Assembly (NCBI GenBank): GCA_023052935.1
Contig: CM041295.1
Location: 22,943,806 to 23,007,805 of the forward strand
Reading direction: 5' to 3'
DNA: 64,000 bases
DNA from: Piezodorus guildinii
Lineage: Eukaryota; Arthropoda; Insecta; Hemiptera; Pentatomidae
Part shown: piece by piece, positions 24,401 through 39,457 of the stretch
Numbering within the stretch: the stretch's first letter is position 1
How the letters are laid out: the number at the start of each line of letters is the position of its first letter
Position numbers and translations under genes: made by a program
The notes under the pieces: generated by a model
What the model was told of the DNA's origin: nothing
The model's database searches: none
The model's input: the letters and a program-made list of their open reading frames with translations, nothing else

Positions 24401-27400
24401 AGTCAGTAGCATATTTTTCAGCTAATATTGCAACTTTTAACACCTAAAAACAATTATTAGACTTTACTACAATAGTTGGGGTTTATAAAATACTATATGA
24501 GCTCTATAAATTCTAAAATAAAGTAGCTGAAAACTAAAATTTGAACAGTAAAAGTTTCCTCATGGAACATTATGATGAGCAACATATCATCAAAATGTTC
24601 AGCTCAGATACAATAAGCAGTATTATTCATTAATTTTTGTTCGTTAATTATCAGGCCGATTTGCATATGATATTTTTGAATACAGGTTTTTTTTTTTTTT
24701 TTTGAAAAATGACATTTTAAAAAAATGATGACGACGCTGGTGAAAAGCGGTAAAATTAAAAGATAATTGAGATGGATATGCATGGTAGGTGACATAATTA
24801 TTAAAAATAATTTATTATATGTTGTTGTAATTGAATTGTTGGAAATATATAAATGCAATGAGATTTTAATTGATTACAGAAGCTTGAAAATGGCCCTAGA
24901 GGCTGAAACGTCGCGATACTGGAATAAATAAAGTGTTTTAAAAAAATATCCAAGAATTTCTTTTGCAAATCGGTCTGATAATTAACGAACAAATATTAGA
25001 ACAAAAGAACAATGACGACAATGATGAGAAAAAAAAAGTATTCATTAACTTGTAAAAGACAGAGTTAACTTCTGATCACCTCTACTAATGGATTCTTTCT
25101 GGAGATTATCATCAAAAGTTATCCAATAAAAACTTTGACCTAACTTTCAATATTTCTAACGAAGGCAGAGAAAGATGGAAATTCATTACTGATAAGTACT
25201 AAGTTATAATTAACTTTTAGTACTCGCGCAGTGCCTGTTAGGCATAACTCGGATTGAGATGGCAAATCGAGTGACAATGTTTGGCCTAGGGAATATCAAT
25301 GCGTGAGCCTGCTTCTTAAATCTTTGTTGGTAATCTTATGAGATAAAGGCTACAAAGATGTCTCTTTGTGAAATCTTAAAAACACTCACAAAAGCACATC
25401 TGACCCTGGCTTCAATGTTATTTCAAAGTCAATTTTCTTGGCAATCGGAATATTTTTTCCAAATAAACTGAGACCAATAAGCATGGAATATGGGGAACCA
25501 ATTACTTCAAGCGAAGACAACTTCAACTTTTCTTTATTCCAATCCATCCTGGTACTGTCCTCACAACCTACGCAGATGACACATATGTGTTATCTGTAAA
25601 TAATGACCCATCTGTTGCTTCCAAAATCCTTCAGTCTCACATTTCTTCCACTGAAGAATGGTGTCAAAAGTGGAGAATCAAAATCAACCCTGCTAACTAA
25701 ATCCCATCAAATTACCTTTACCCTTCGTCAAAAACCTATGTCCGCCTGTCCCACTATTTCCTTTAAAATATTCCACTCACCTCAGTTAAACAGATACACA
25801 ACCTAGGACTCCATCTAGACAAACGTCTTACTTGGATCCTCACACTAGACTGAAACGACAAGAAACAGCTCGTAGATACCGTTTACTACAACACTTACTG
25901 GACAAACGATCAAAACATTCCCCATACCACAAAAAATTAATTTATATTACCATCATTAGGCCTATTTGGACATATGGGATTGAGTTATGGGGATCCACCA
26001 AACCATCCAATTCTTCCCGCATTCAATCCTTGCAATTCAAAATCCTCCGAAAGATCCTAAATGCCTATTACTTTGTCACCAATAAAATAATTCATAAAGA
26101 CCTAAATATCCCATTAGTCGCAGATCTAGTCCGAAGTAGATATTCTTCCTTTTATTCAAAATTACCCATCCAATCCAACCCACTCGTCCACAAACTCTCA
26201 TTACCGTCTATTCCTGATAATCCCCCGAGGCGGCTGAAAAGATGATGGCCTCGCGACATACTACATCAAATAAACACTGAAGTGCTACCACTGGGTAGTT
26301 TCTTCACATGCCTGTATCACGCCCACTTGATCTATTAACACATTTACTAAATGTATTTTATTGTATAATACAGTTGTAAATTTCTTTTAAATAAAAAAAC
26401 TAAAAAAAAAAACTTTTTTTTCGTGGTGAACAAAATTAAGTCTATACATAAAGTGTTTAATGTTAGGCAAATGTCTTTCTTTGAACACATGAAGATATGT
26501 TAAATGGTAAAATGTATAAGTTTAATGTGTTATATTGAGCCTGAAATCATTTTAAGATTACTGTGAAAAATTCATGAAATAAACAAAACGTCTAATCGCT
26601 CTTGAGTTGCTGGTTCCGTCGAGTGAAAAAGACTTCAAGTGCAAAGGGTTAAACATGAAAATGTTACTTGTTTAAGGCTCTGAAACAAATCTCCCATAAT
26701 TTTTGGTGTGAAAAATCTATAATAGATTATACAACAATATAAACATTATTCTCAATTTATTTTGCCAAATTCTTTGAGGACCACATCCTGTGACCAAGGG
26801 TATACACAGCCTGTTGAGCAATGGAAGAAAAAATAATAGGATTTTATTAATATTTCTTAAATAAGAAGATACAGGGGAAGGCTTTTATTTACAACTCACC
26901 ATTTCTTCTCTTATAGAATAATCAGCAGTTTCAAGATAATTCAACATTTCTTGAACTATTTCTTCTGCATTACTTCTATCGCACATTGCATACAACAAAT
27001 CAACAGCCTGCTGTCTAACTGACACATCCTTCTCCATCTATGACAAATAACATTTAATGTAATAAATGCTAGACAAAATATATCATATAAAGCATCTATA
27101 AAGTATTACTATAAATAGAGTAATATAATATGTATAAAATACCAATTATTAACAGAAATTATGCAGTCAGTGTATGATTTAAAAATATTATAAAAGATGG
27201 ATGAAGGTTATTAAAGAGAGGTATATAGAACCAAATTACATTTATTTTATTATTTGTTTAAGTTTAAAGTTCATTAAATTCTAAACTTTATGAATGATGA
27301 GTCCTTTTTTAAATTTTCATCTCCCCTCACACATGTATTACAGATTCAAGGTAAAATACATCTATTAATTGTAAGAACAACTATTTACAAAAGGAACAAG

Positions 27401-30400
27401 AGTACACAATCATGTAAAGAGACTTTATAAGTCAATCAGATAAAAAACTTGTTAATCTTGAAAATTTTGTTAGACAAAAAGCTTTGGTATGTATTTTGTT
27501 GTAATATGAACAAGATTCATTGCATCACTATGTTCATGTATTGGGTTGTCCTGGAAGTTCGTAGAGAAATTTGGACAAAAATTAAAATTGATGAACAGCT
27601 TAACATTTATTCATTTAATCTACCAAATAGTTACCACCATTAGCGATTACCTAGGTAAAACCTCCAATCTGAAGCTTAATAACTTTTGCCGAGTCCTTGA
27701 AGACACATGGGGCCTAGCGTTGTCTTGGTGGAATAGCACTCCTTCCCGATTTGCCAACTCTGGCCGTTTCTCTTAAATAGCTGCCTTCAATCAATCTAAC
27801 AGGGCGCACTAAAAGTCCGTATTTATAGTTTGGTTTTGTGGAAGGAGCTCAAAATGAATGGGGTCTTGGTTGCAAGCCGGTCTTTGGTCTCATTCCAGGC
27901 AACCCCTAAAATTTGTTTTATTGATGTAGAGAATCCATTTTTCGTCACCAGTAACCAATCATTTCAAAAATGGATCCTCCACATTTTTTTTTAGCAGCAA
28001 ATCACAACATAAAATCCTTTCAATAACGTTCCTTTCACTGAGCTCATGGGGAACCCAAACGTCGTAATGATAGACGTACCCTGCCTTCTTTATATGATCA
28101 AAAACGTCAATTTGTAGGCTCTTAACTCTGCAGCTATCTCACAGACAGTAATTTGTGGATTGTTTGTGATGACCGTCATAATATCTTCGACGTCGGCCAG
28201 CCTGGGGTTAGTCTTCCGAATTGAAGTCTCCTGATGAAAACCACTTCTCAACCGTGCTCTCAGCAATTGAATCACTGCCATACACAGCACAAATATTTCT
28301 TGCAGTTTGGGCTGCGTTCTTTCCTTTTTTAAAAAAGAACAGCATAATATGCCGAAAATGAACTGAATCGTCACTCATGTTGGTTTGCAATAAACTACAC
28401 TACTGAGCCTTAATTAAGACAAATTCAGTGTGTAAACATAGTTAATTCCATGAGGATTAAAGGCATATAAATAAACATTAGCTTTGTGATTCATTTTTAG
28501 TAGAAAAAATAAAGAGGTAAATGTTATTTTAAAAATCTCTAAGAGTTGCACAAAGATGGCCGCACCTAGAGTTCAGTATTAGTATCACTCTGTATTTGTT
28601 ACTTTGCCATCTCTGTTTTACTGAGTAAACAGTCCTCAAACTTTGTGAATAGTGAGTTAATGATCTGTTAAACACTTTATAATTCACAACTGGAGAGACA
28701 GGTGAGTGCAGTCAATTTCAATATGCACATTATAGACTAAATCGCCAGGGCCTAGAGTTAGTACGAGGCTACGTACGGGACCTGCAGAGAGGCTATTAAG
28801 TCCTTCTGCTCAGCTATTGTTTACAAGGTCTCGGCTAACACTGTTGTCATTTCCCACTTTGTTACTGAGACATTATTCATATCTATCAGGTGCCTCCTCT
28901 AGCTCTACTTCAGCCAATTCCTTCCCACCATCCATACCTGCGGGTAAAACTACCTCCTGAACACCCTCAGAAAATTATACCTTGTCCTATTGTTCAGCCA
29001 AGCCAGCCAAAACCCTTACCTGAAGTTTCACAGAGGACTGAACATCCTCGTACCCGCGCCTAATCCAGTCTCCTGTCACTCCTGACCAAACCACTTATCC
29101 TTCTCATATTCCTTATCCACTCCCTTTCCCCAACCAAGATCTATCTAGCACTCCATCCTGAACTCCTTCCTCTCAGATCTTGCAGAAACCATTAGATCTA
29201 TTGTCATCCTTCTCACTAGACTCCTTTCTGAAATACCATTTAATTTCCCAAGATGAATGTACAGCCCCTAAGTATAGTATTGTGGAATGCTAATGGCCTA
29301 CTTAACCACTGTGACTTGACGTATTTCTACATGACCAACAGATAGACGTAGCATTACTGACTGAAACCCACTTTACTAAATAATCAAAATTTTACATACG
29401 AGACTACATCACTTATAGATCAGACCACCCTGAAAAGACTCCCCATGCCGGATCATGCACCCTTATCCATAAATCCCTACCCCATTCCCTTATTCCTTCT
29501 ACTTCAACTGACAACATACAATCAACCTCTATAATCATTTCAACTCGTCCTTTCCATGTTACCCTTTCAGCTGTATACTGCCCTCCTAATAAATCCCTTT
29601 CCTATAACCTACACGATACCCTATTTTGATCACTAGGACTACGCTTCATTGCTGGAGGAGACTATAATTCCAAACACCAGCGATGGGATTGTGAAACATC
29701 CAATCCCCATGGCAATATCCTCTCAAGCGTCTCAATCTCCAATTGTTATACTATCCTCTCACCCATGAACCCCACTTATGGCCAAAATCTCTCAGAAAAT
29801 GTCCTGATATCCTGGATATATTTGTCTCCTCTCAGATATCCTTCTCCCAAACTATGATCGAAACCTTGAATGACCTTTCATCAGATCACAGTCCAGTTCT
29901 GCTATCCTTGCATTCGAGCTTTGTTCCTAAACCCCCCATCCCCTCATTAATTACAGGATGAGTTGACTGGGACGAATTCCAATGCGACTTGGAGATTACA
30001 TTGGACCAAAAAATTCCACTAAAGACAAGACACGACACGACATTGATAAAGCTGTAGGAATACTGACGGACTCAATAACTAACAATATAAAATATAACAC
30101 TTCATCCACATTCAACATCAATACTACTCAACAGACTGTACTGCCACAGCATATTCGTATCTTATTAAGAGAAAAACGTAGAGCAAGATCGAAGTGGCAT
30201 AGGACAAGATATCCTTGAGATAAAAGTAATTATACCAAATTGACCAACAAACTAAAATCAGAACTCAAGAAATACAAAAAATTAAACCCAAACCCAAAAA
30301 TCCTCCAGAATACCCTTCCTCCTACCGCCCCATCTCTCTCATATGCATCATGGGTAAAATACTTGAAAAACTTCTGCTTCAACGCATATATCCCCCTCCT

Positions 30401-33400
30401 TGATTCCAATCACATTATCCCAGATCATCAGTTTGGTTTCCGAACATCCCACTCCACTATCCAGCAATGCCATCGTGTGGTGGACGTTGTCTCGTCTTCA
30501 TTGGAGCGCGGATTGTACTGCACGGGAGCCTTCCTCGATGTAGACAGGCCTTTGACCAAGTGTGGCACCCGGGACTGCTTTACAAACTCCGTAAATTCCT
30601 TCCACCTACATACTTCCTTATTACCCAGTCCTACTCACAGACAGGTCCTTTAAAGTAAATCATAACCGTTCCTGTTCATCCCTTTTTAATCAGTATGCAG
30701 GTGTTCCTCAAGGCAGTATTCTAGGACCCATCCTTTACACAGTTTATACAGCTGATATCCCATCCCATCCTAGCACTTTCCTTTCTACCTATGCTGATGA
30801 CACATGTGTGTTATCAGTCAACAACGATCCAACTATTGCCTCCCAAACTCTTCAATCACACATCAAAGACCTTGAAGTATGGTGTCAGAACTGGAGAATA
30901 AAAATAAATTCCAATAAATCCCACCAAATCACCTTTACCCTTTGTCGTCAATCTATGACATCCTGCTCAACATTATCCTTTAATAACACTCTTCTTGTCC
31001 CAGTTGAACAGATTCGAAATCTATGACTGCACCTGGACAAACTTCTTACTTGGAACCCTACATAACAAGACAGACTGAAAAGACAAGAAACTGCCCGGCG
31101 TTTTCGCCTACTTCAACACTTACTGGACAAATGCTCAAACCTTCCACTTAAGTACAAAAGGCTCATCTACATGAACATGACTATCATAAGACCGATATGG
31201 ACTTACGTAGTAGAGATTTGGGGCTCTACTAAACCATCAAATTCTTCCCCTCTCCAATCCTTACAATAAAAAATCATTCAAAAAATCTTCAATGCTCCTT
31301 ATTTTGTCACAAATAAACTCATCCATAAAGACCTTAATGTTCCCTATGTTGTGCTGACTTGGCGCGGAACCAGGTACTACTCCTTTTATGACAAACTCTA
31401 TTCTCACTCTAACCCACTAGTTTCAATCCTTGCTTCCCCTAATAATCCTCCGAGGCGTCTGAAAATAAGAGACCTTCTAGTTTAGCATAGTTTTTGGAGA
31501 ACTGCCAATGGGTAGTATCCCTACATGTGAATCATGACAGTATATCTTTTATCACATTTACTACATGTATATCATAATACAGTTGTAAATATCAATAAAT
31601 TTATTAAAAAAAAAAAAAAAATCTCTACGTACTTTTCGGACAACCCAATACTTAACCTCAGATCACTAGGTACTAGATATTTCTAATAGACTGATTTATT
31701 GGTACCAGAAACACCCATTAGTGCTATTGCGTATGGATGATCTAACCTATGATAAAAATATTTTTTTTATTTCATTTCACCTTCCTTTCTTTCATAGGCT
31801 TCTTAAAACAGTCAGCTGAGTAAGATTTTCTGTTTCATTCCCAAGATATTCATAAGAGAAATTCTACAGAATATGTTCAATAGCCACTTAATGCAAAATT
31901 TGAACTAAGGATTAAATATAGACGTTCATACCATTATTGTAATATTATTTGTGAGCAAACAATAACCAAAGACAGTGTGGTTTATTCATTAATATATATA
32001 AAATATTAATGAATAATTGGTAGAACCAATATAATTATGAATATAAAGTTTATACCTTCATTGACACAATTACAACTTCCTGGTGTTTTTTAACTGCTTC
32101 ATGACTAAATTCTGACGTTGCCAGTAGACACATGGATTCAAGGGCTAAATAACGAAGATTGGTCTCCCGATTAGATAAGAATTGACCTAACTGGTTACAG
32201 GCTCTTACCAATAGGTTAGGTTCGCTGAAACAAAATAATTTGTTAAAGGTAGTTTATTCATCAGAAATTTAAAATGGATCTTAAGAACCATAGCACAGCA
32301 GGGAGTAAATTAAATTAAGCAATTTAAAGTAAATTATTTTAAAGCTTCGTCTAAATGTTCTTTATTTTTCTGTTGGGCCTATGAGATATTTATTGAACAT
32401 AAATTTATTACTTGCAGTTTGTTCTTTACCATTTCCCGAGACAAGCAATATTTTACTACTAAAAATACACAATTTTTTAAAAAGAAATAATTTAAAACTA
32501 AAGGAAACATTACCTATATCATAAATAACACAGAGAAATATATGTTACCTGAATAATATAGGTACCAAAAAAAAAAATATATGTTATCTAAATCAATGGT
32601 TTCCAACATAAAATTTTCGTGGGCCCCTTTATCCAATCAGTACAATGGCAACAACCCCTTAAATCGATTGTTATACACGTGCGCTATGTCAACATGAAAC
32701 ACTGTGAAATTAAGTGGAAATACGTGTGCGATTCTTGTTGCAAGCCAAGACTTCATAAATATTTGGGCATAATAATCTATCTATTTGTTGCCATAAAACC
32801 CCTCCCCTAGCCTTTTAAATAATTTTCCATAACACATCATGGACACCTAGACATCGGTACTCTGCTCTAAATCAACATTTACTTTAGAACTGCTGAAGGC
32901 CGCAAGCAAGGACCGAGTCCCAACCAGATGCCTAAATCAGTATTTTCACTAGTTTCTTTTTTGATCTGTAACCTAACAACTACTTCCATATACATTAATA
33001 GTTTCTCCTTCACTTCAATTCATAGCTATTATTAAATGGTTAGCTATCACACCTAGAAATTTATATATAAAAAATGATTTAACTTTCCATGGCCAAGGAC
33101 CTTACAGTCTGTTGTGCCAGAAAAAAAAGAAAAACAATTTTAACTGTCTAGCGAGGATCTCAGTCACATGGGTATGGTCAGGGCAATTTCCTCCTGAAGT
33201 TGGATGGACTATTTGACTAACAATGAGAGCGCCCTTACAGGCTAACTGGAGGGTATAAGGTAAGTTTGAATGTTCTTCTCACATATTTTAAGTTAACAAA
33301 TAATCTTGAATTCCTCTGAATTAAAACGCTCATTATTTGGAGGTAAACTAGTCCCCCGTTCAGGTCTCCAAGTAAGGACTGTTTCAGGTGAATCATGAGC

Positions 33401-36400
33401 ACATTGATAAAAAGAGATCTAGCAATAGTGATGTGGAAAGTAAGAAACTTAAATACAACAGGTAGGTTAAAATTAATCAGAAATGAAATTAAGGGGTACC
33501 ATTTAATTTAATTTAACCAACCCCTAATGAATGGTGTTAGGGATACAAATGTCAACATAATAGTGGATCCGATTACGATATTGATTAAATATAAAAACAT
33601 TTTGACAGTATTCTAAAAATGAAATATACCTAGTCTTGCCATAAATATCGTTAAAAGGAAACATATACATATTTCAACAGAAAAATTACCTTTTTCCAAA
33701 ACTACATTATAAAATAAAATGTATATCTATAGAGACTAAAACAAAAAATAAATAACTCAAAATGCCCCCCTATGACCTTGACACATGCATTTAATCTCCA
33801 TGGCCAGTCATCAATAGCAGCACACAGCACTTCTAGAGGAAAGGGTGCTCAACTGCTTGGACCAGAAATTGTTTTTGGCTTTCTAAGTTAGGGTGTGCTC
33901 TGTGGCATGCCATCCTCTCCAGTTAGGACCAGAGCCGATAATCTAATAGGTTGAGGTCAGGGTTTCCTGAGTGCCAATCTGAGCCAGAGACGTTCTTTTG
34001 CAGCCACTGCTGAGTTGATCTGACCTTAGGGGTATCAATATAGATTTGACAACAGGTTCCCAAATATTGTCCTAATAGTTTTGAGTGTTTTCACAAAAAT
34101 GAAGCTTTGTGGTGCCATCAAAGCAAACCCTCCCCAAATCATCACTGAGAAAAGGTGGTGATATATTTTCTTCTAATGACTTCTTAAACTTCTTTAGAGC
34201 TGTGTGCATAAACATGATCATTTTAGCGATTCAATTTTTCTAGGATCGTAAAAATTTTCTCATCGCTAAACAAAATCTTTCGATGAGGACCATTAGTGTA
34301 ACAGCCAAGGAGCACTTCACAGCTATCCAATCTAATTTGTTTTAGAGAAGTGAATATTCTTTGTCCTGTCATTCTTTGGAATGCATCCATCCTAAAGTCA
34401 CTTTTTATTATGCGAGACAGTGGTCTGACAGAGATTCCCATTTCCTGAGAAACGATCAGTTGTTTTCGAATGTAATTTATTCTGATTCAAGCAGCCACTG
34501 CTCTCACTCGATTTGCTGTCCTCACAGTCCGAGGATGACCTGTCACATACAGATAGGGTCTCATTATATCCATTTATAGTGGTGGTATACGAACATACGG
34601 CTGATACCCAAAGGTTTTGAAGTGTTGAAACTCTCAAACCTACATTTTTGTAAGGCGACCACAGCTATTCAGTTTTCTTTATCACCCCACTCCTTGTTAA
34701 CTGAGCAGAAGAAAAATATTAACTAATTGGGATTATTACCCTGACGTGTAAAGAAAATAATCTGATAAGAGATGAGGATTATCTAAATAATACCCAAGGA
34801 TGTAAACAAAGTTCAACTTTTGTAACAGTATTTATGGCAGAACTAGGTAATAACCAATGTCCTTCTGAATAACTGAGCATCCTTGATAGAGGAACCGAGC
34901 GAGTAGGGAGAAAGTGTTAAAACACCTGATAACAAAAAAGTGCCTAAAAAATCAATACTTATTCATAAAAAGGGGTCTGGACAGATTGTATAATAATAAA
35001 AATCATTGAAACTATCTTCTACTTCTTCTTCTTTTGGTGCCTATCCGTTACGGATGTTGGCGATCATTAAGGCAATGCGCACTTTATCTACTGCTGCACG
35101 AAAAAGGCCCACTGTTGTTGTATTATACCATTTTCATAAGTTTTTCAACCAGGATATCCTTTGCCTACCAGGCCTTCTCCTGCCCTCCACCTTGCACTGT
35201 AAAATCAACTGCAACAAGTTATACCGCTGGCTGTTTCTCATTATATGTCCTAGATATTTCAGTTTACGAGATTTTATTAAAAACAGCAGCTCCTTTTCTT
35301 TACCCATTCTTTCTAAGACCCTAAGATTGGTGACATGATCGTATAACCACATCTCAAACGACTTAAGTTTTGCACAGGTAGCTTCAGTTAGAGTTCAGGA
35401 TTCGACCTTGTTATAAAATCTTTAAGTCGACCTTTTCTACTACTATGTTATAAAATCTTAAAGTCAATTATAATAAGTCACATCATGGAATAAGTTGAGG
35501 AGATTATCAGAGACTCCCAATGTGGTTTTAAGTGGATTCCTTCAAACAATGATCAAATATTTGCATTAAATCAAATATTGGAATACAATGGTGCTGTGCA
35601 TCAGCTTTAGATTGATTTTAAAAAAAGCTTAGGTTTGGGCCTGATTCTAAATATTATATATAATCTATTTACAGTAATACTGTACTATATTCATTTTTAG
35701 TTAGTATAAACTTTTTTTTAGTGTCAGTCCTTTTTATTAATTATTAATTCGATTGTTATAAAATAAGTTATATTTTAAATTTAAATATTGTATTTAGAAA
35801 TAGGAAGCCAGCAGTATGTTTATGATCTAAGAGTATTAGTTTGCTTGTTTACGCAGGCAACAATACGCTGGCTTCTCTTTCTTCCTCAGTAGTCTATAGA
35901 CCCTCAAAATGAGCTCTTGTATCTTACTTTCTCCGCTATCACATTCCTTATGGAATCTGAAGTTTTCAACAGACGCTCTGAATGAGTATATCCACTGTCA
36001 CATTCTTTACAGAATCACTTGTAATGAACTCTTAAGTACCCTAATTTATTTTATTTTTTTATCCAAGACATTTTTTTAACTGTCAGAATTATGTGTACAG
36101 TTTTGTTAGTTTTCAGCTTTTTTTTTTTTTTTTTTATTAGTTTTATGTTTTTATAGCATTTTCTGTAGACATTTAATTATTTGTTTCCATAAAAATATAT
36201 ACTTTTATTTATTTACTTATTTTATTTTATTTACATAGATATTTTACTATTTTTATTTCTTCATAAATATACATAGCTTTGCTTTAACAAAGTTATTTTA
36301 ATTTTTCTTAACACTTGTTTTCTTTTTGTTTTAAATAGTTCAAATATTTTATTTGTTTAAATTTTATTCATTTTGGTTTATTCCTATTTATTGCTTGTTT

Positions 36401-39377
36401 CATTTTTTTCTTATTTTCAAACTCATGTCACACACTGATGCAGCAAAATTTAAATTTACATCTTCCTTTTCGAAATCTCTAATGTGAGACATATTGGGGA
36501 TTGAAACAGCTTATAACTCCGAGGATTGACAAAATTGTAAAATATTTAGATTTAGCAAGGTATACCAAGGAAGATAGTAAACCTAGTAGCAATATGCATG
36601 ACCGAAACATTCAATAAAGTTAGAATTGACAATAATTATTAAGAGATTTGGGTTTCATTCATTGTTAATATCAATTTTGAAACCATGCTGATTAAATATT
36701 GATATTTCTTACTTTTTCAGTAATGAGGTATTATTCGATCATTGGATTTTTATCATGAAATTTAATTAACTTGAATTCAAGTTAATTAAATTTGATGATA
36801 CTTATTTTTAAATAAGCCCTGAAAGTTAAAATACACCAATAGGTGAGCCATATAATCTTAAAATCAATTTTCCATTAAAAAAAAAAAAAAAAAAGCTTCA
36901 ATGACATAAAATTTACTTCAACAAGGAAAAAGTCCTGTAATAGGAATTAGCGAAAAAACAGTTAGTATGTTTATTCATGCCTAAGGCCTCATTATAGAAA
37001 ATATATATTTTGTACAAACAAAATAGTATAAATGGAACATAAGAACTATTATTCCATAACTAATTGATAAGTTAGCATAATCGATGATCATAATTATAAT
37101 ACTATACCATCTATAATCAATTTTAATGGAAGCAATTACGGATAAAATATTATAATACAATGCTACCTTTAACCAACTTTAATGGAAGCAATCACCTATA
37201 AAATATTAGCCCAAATTAATACTAATTATTGATACTAGGATTAAGGAGAGTTAAAAAATATATAATATGATGACCATTCTGTTATTCATAAAGCCATACC
37301 TATCATTATGAATAATGAGGCTGATAGCTTCAAACAAAACAGCATTTTTCGCATTGGAATGTTGAACTTTTTTCGATTTGGGGGGTTCTTGTGCTTTGTT
37401 GAGAATTGTTTCCAAACATTCATTCAGTCTTCCTCGAACTCCAGGATCCTCTAAATATAAATGTTTATTTAAATAAATGAATAATAACTAGAAACTTATC
37501 AGGTATGAGTATACTATAAAATGGACCTGGTGGTGTGTAATTTTGTAATAGCCGCAAAAGTTTCACAGAAAGCCAAGGTGCTGGTACAAAATAGTAGGTA
37601 TAGTCTTGTAAATCAGTGTAACTTGATGTGACAATCTGTAACAAAATCATTTAAATTATAACAGCTACAGTGGAATGACAAGAATATTGACAAATGCTTT
37701 TATGAGGAAATTACTTGAAACATAAAAATAAACTCAGTATATGCTATGAAAAATGTTATGTAATATCAATAACACTAAAAACAAATCTTAACAACGTATT
37801 CTTAACTTACAATAACTACTATATATATATTTGTATATAAAGCAACTATTAAAAAAACTATTAATGCAATTTAGAGAGGGTAATAAATAATCCACAAGTT
37901 TTACTAGCAATATCAAACTAAATTTGCATAAATGTCCTGACCCTCAATGCTAGACAGTAATTGTTATGACCAACACATTTATTAAATTTATATATCATAT
38001 CATCAAAGAGCCTAAACATTTTAAAAGTTAACTTGACAAACAATATAAACTTATTATTATTATGAAAATATGAAAACTCACTCTACTTAATCTAGAAACA
38101 GCCAAACTGATACAGCCTTTATATTCATCTGGATTACGCTTCACTAGAGCGTCAATTAATGAAGCAGCAGCTGTAACTACCCCTAAATGTTGATCATTTA
38201 GTAAATGCACTATTCGAGATGTCCACTCTCCTCCAGGAATAATTTCTTGAGAAGTTCGAAAAAGGCGTAGTAAGCACAGAGCAGCAGATTGTTTCACAAC
38301 ATCCATGGTATCTCTAAAACAAAATACATAACAATCAGTAAAAATCAGTTTCTTCATTAAATTGACAGATTTATAGAGAAATTCAATTACTTAACAATAT
38401 ATATTCAGAAAAATTATCTCAATTTAATTTTAAATTCTTAAAATAAACAGGTATTTCTCATATAATGTAAAAAAAACAACATTATTTTTTACTTAGTTTA
38501 CATAAAAGTCTTTTATTATAGACATACTTCCAATTATTTCCCATATAATGTAAAAAAACAGCATTATTTTTCACTTAGTTTACATAAAAGTCTTTTATTA
38601 TAGACATACTTCCAATAACATAAAAGTCACCTGCTATAATTATAAAATATAAGGGTTTTATAGAATGCCTAGAAATTTTTATTTTGATTAGGCCTGCTTG
38701 GACGTTTTTTATTTTTAATATATATAAAATTAAGTTGGTTACCAAAAATGCATTAAAATTTTTTTACTCATTATTTTGAGGGGTTCCCAATGACAAATTG
38801 GAGGCTCACATGATATCAGGTTAGGGCAGGTATCTGGGAACCTAGGACAAATGCTTTTTGATGAAATACAGCGTCTGTAATATTATGTATTTAGACAGAT
38901 TTCTCATGAATTGTTTTTTTAATTTCACCATCCATTGTAATTCTCATTTAAAATATTTAAGGAAGCACAATTTTTAAAGATATTAATTAATATCTTAATA
39001 TATTTATATGATATTTTTAAATATTAAATATTTCGAATGATTAATTTTACCATGATAAAATTTATGAAATTATTATTGCATTGTAGACAATAATTTGTTT
39101 TTCACAAAATGTCTTTTTGTAATTAAAATTGTTTAAATAAACATATATTATATATTTTTTTTGTTTTTGCTGCATCAAGTATTTTTAAACGAATTACTAA
39201 AGTATTCATTAGTTTTTCTCTCTATTGTTACTCACATGAATAATTTATGGAAGAACCAATGAAATGAAATGAAATGAAAAAAATTTTTTATTCTGGGATC
39301 AAGTCCCCTTAGAATAATGAACAATGAACAGAAAGAAATCCTTATAATCTGGTAACTTAAAGAAAATATGTATACAA

Positions 39378-39457
<80 letters not shown>

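Larger units (their letters stand above)
27541..31648 (-). mobile_element. mariner split by a Jockey-like LINE
   Basis: The outer ends TTGGGTTGTCC (27541) and GGACAACCCAA (31648) are TIRs of the 10576-11772 family, with TA on both sides (27539-27540 and 31649-31650). Mariner sequence runs 27541-28540, is interrupted by the LINE at 28541-31617, and resumes for about 30 bp. In intron 8, same orientation as AP-2 alpha. Confidence 0.88.

Noticed and set aside
26440..26660. Possible piggyBac-type end 'gtgcaaagggttaa' at about 26640-26653
   Set aside because: No matching inverted end found on the other side.
35006..35338. Plus-strand ORFs of 96-110 codons
   Set aside because: Opposite strand of a recognisable LINE C-terminus.
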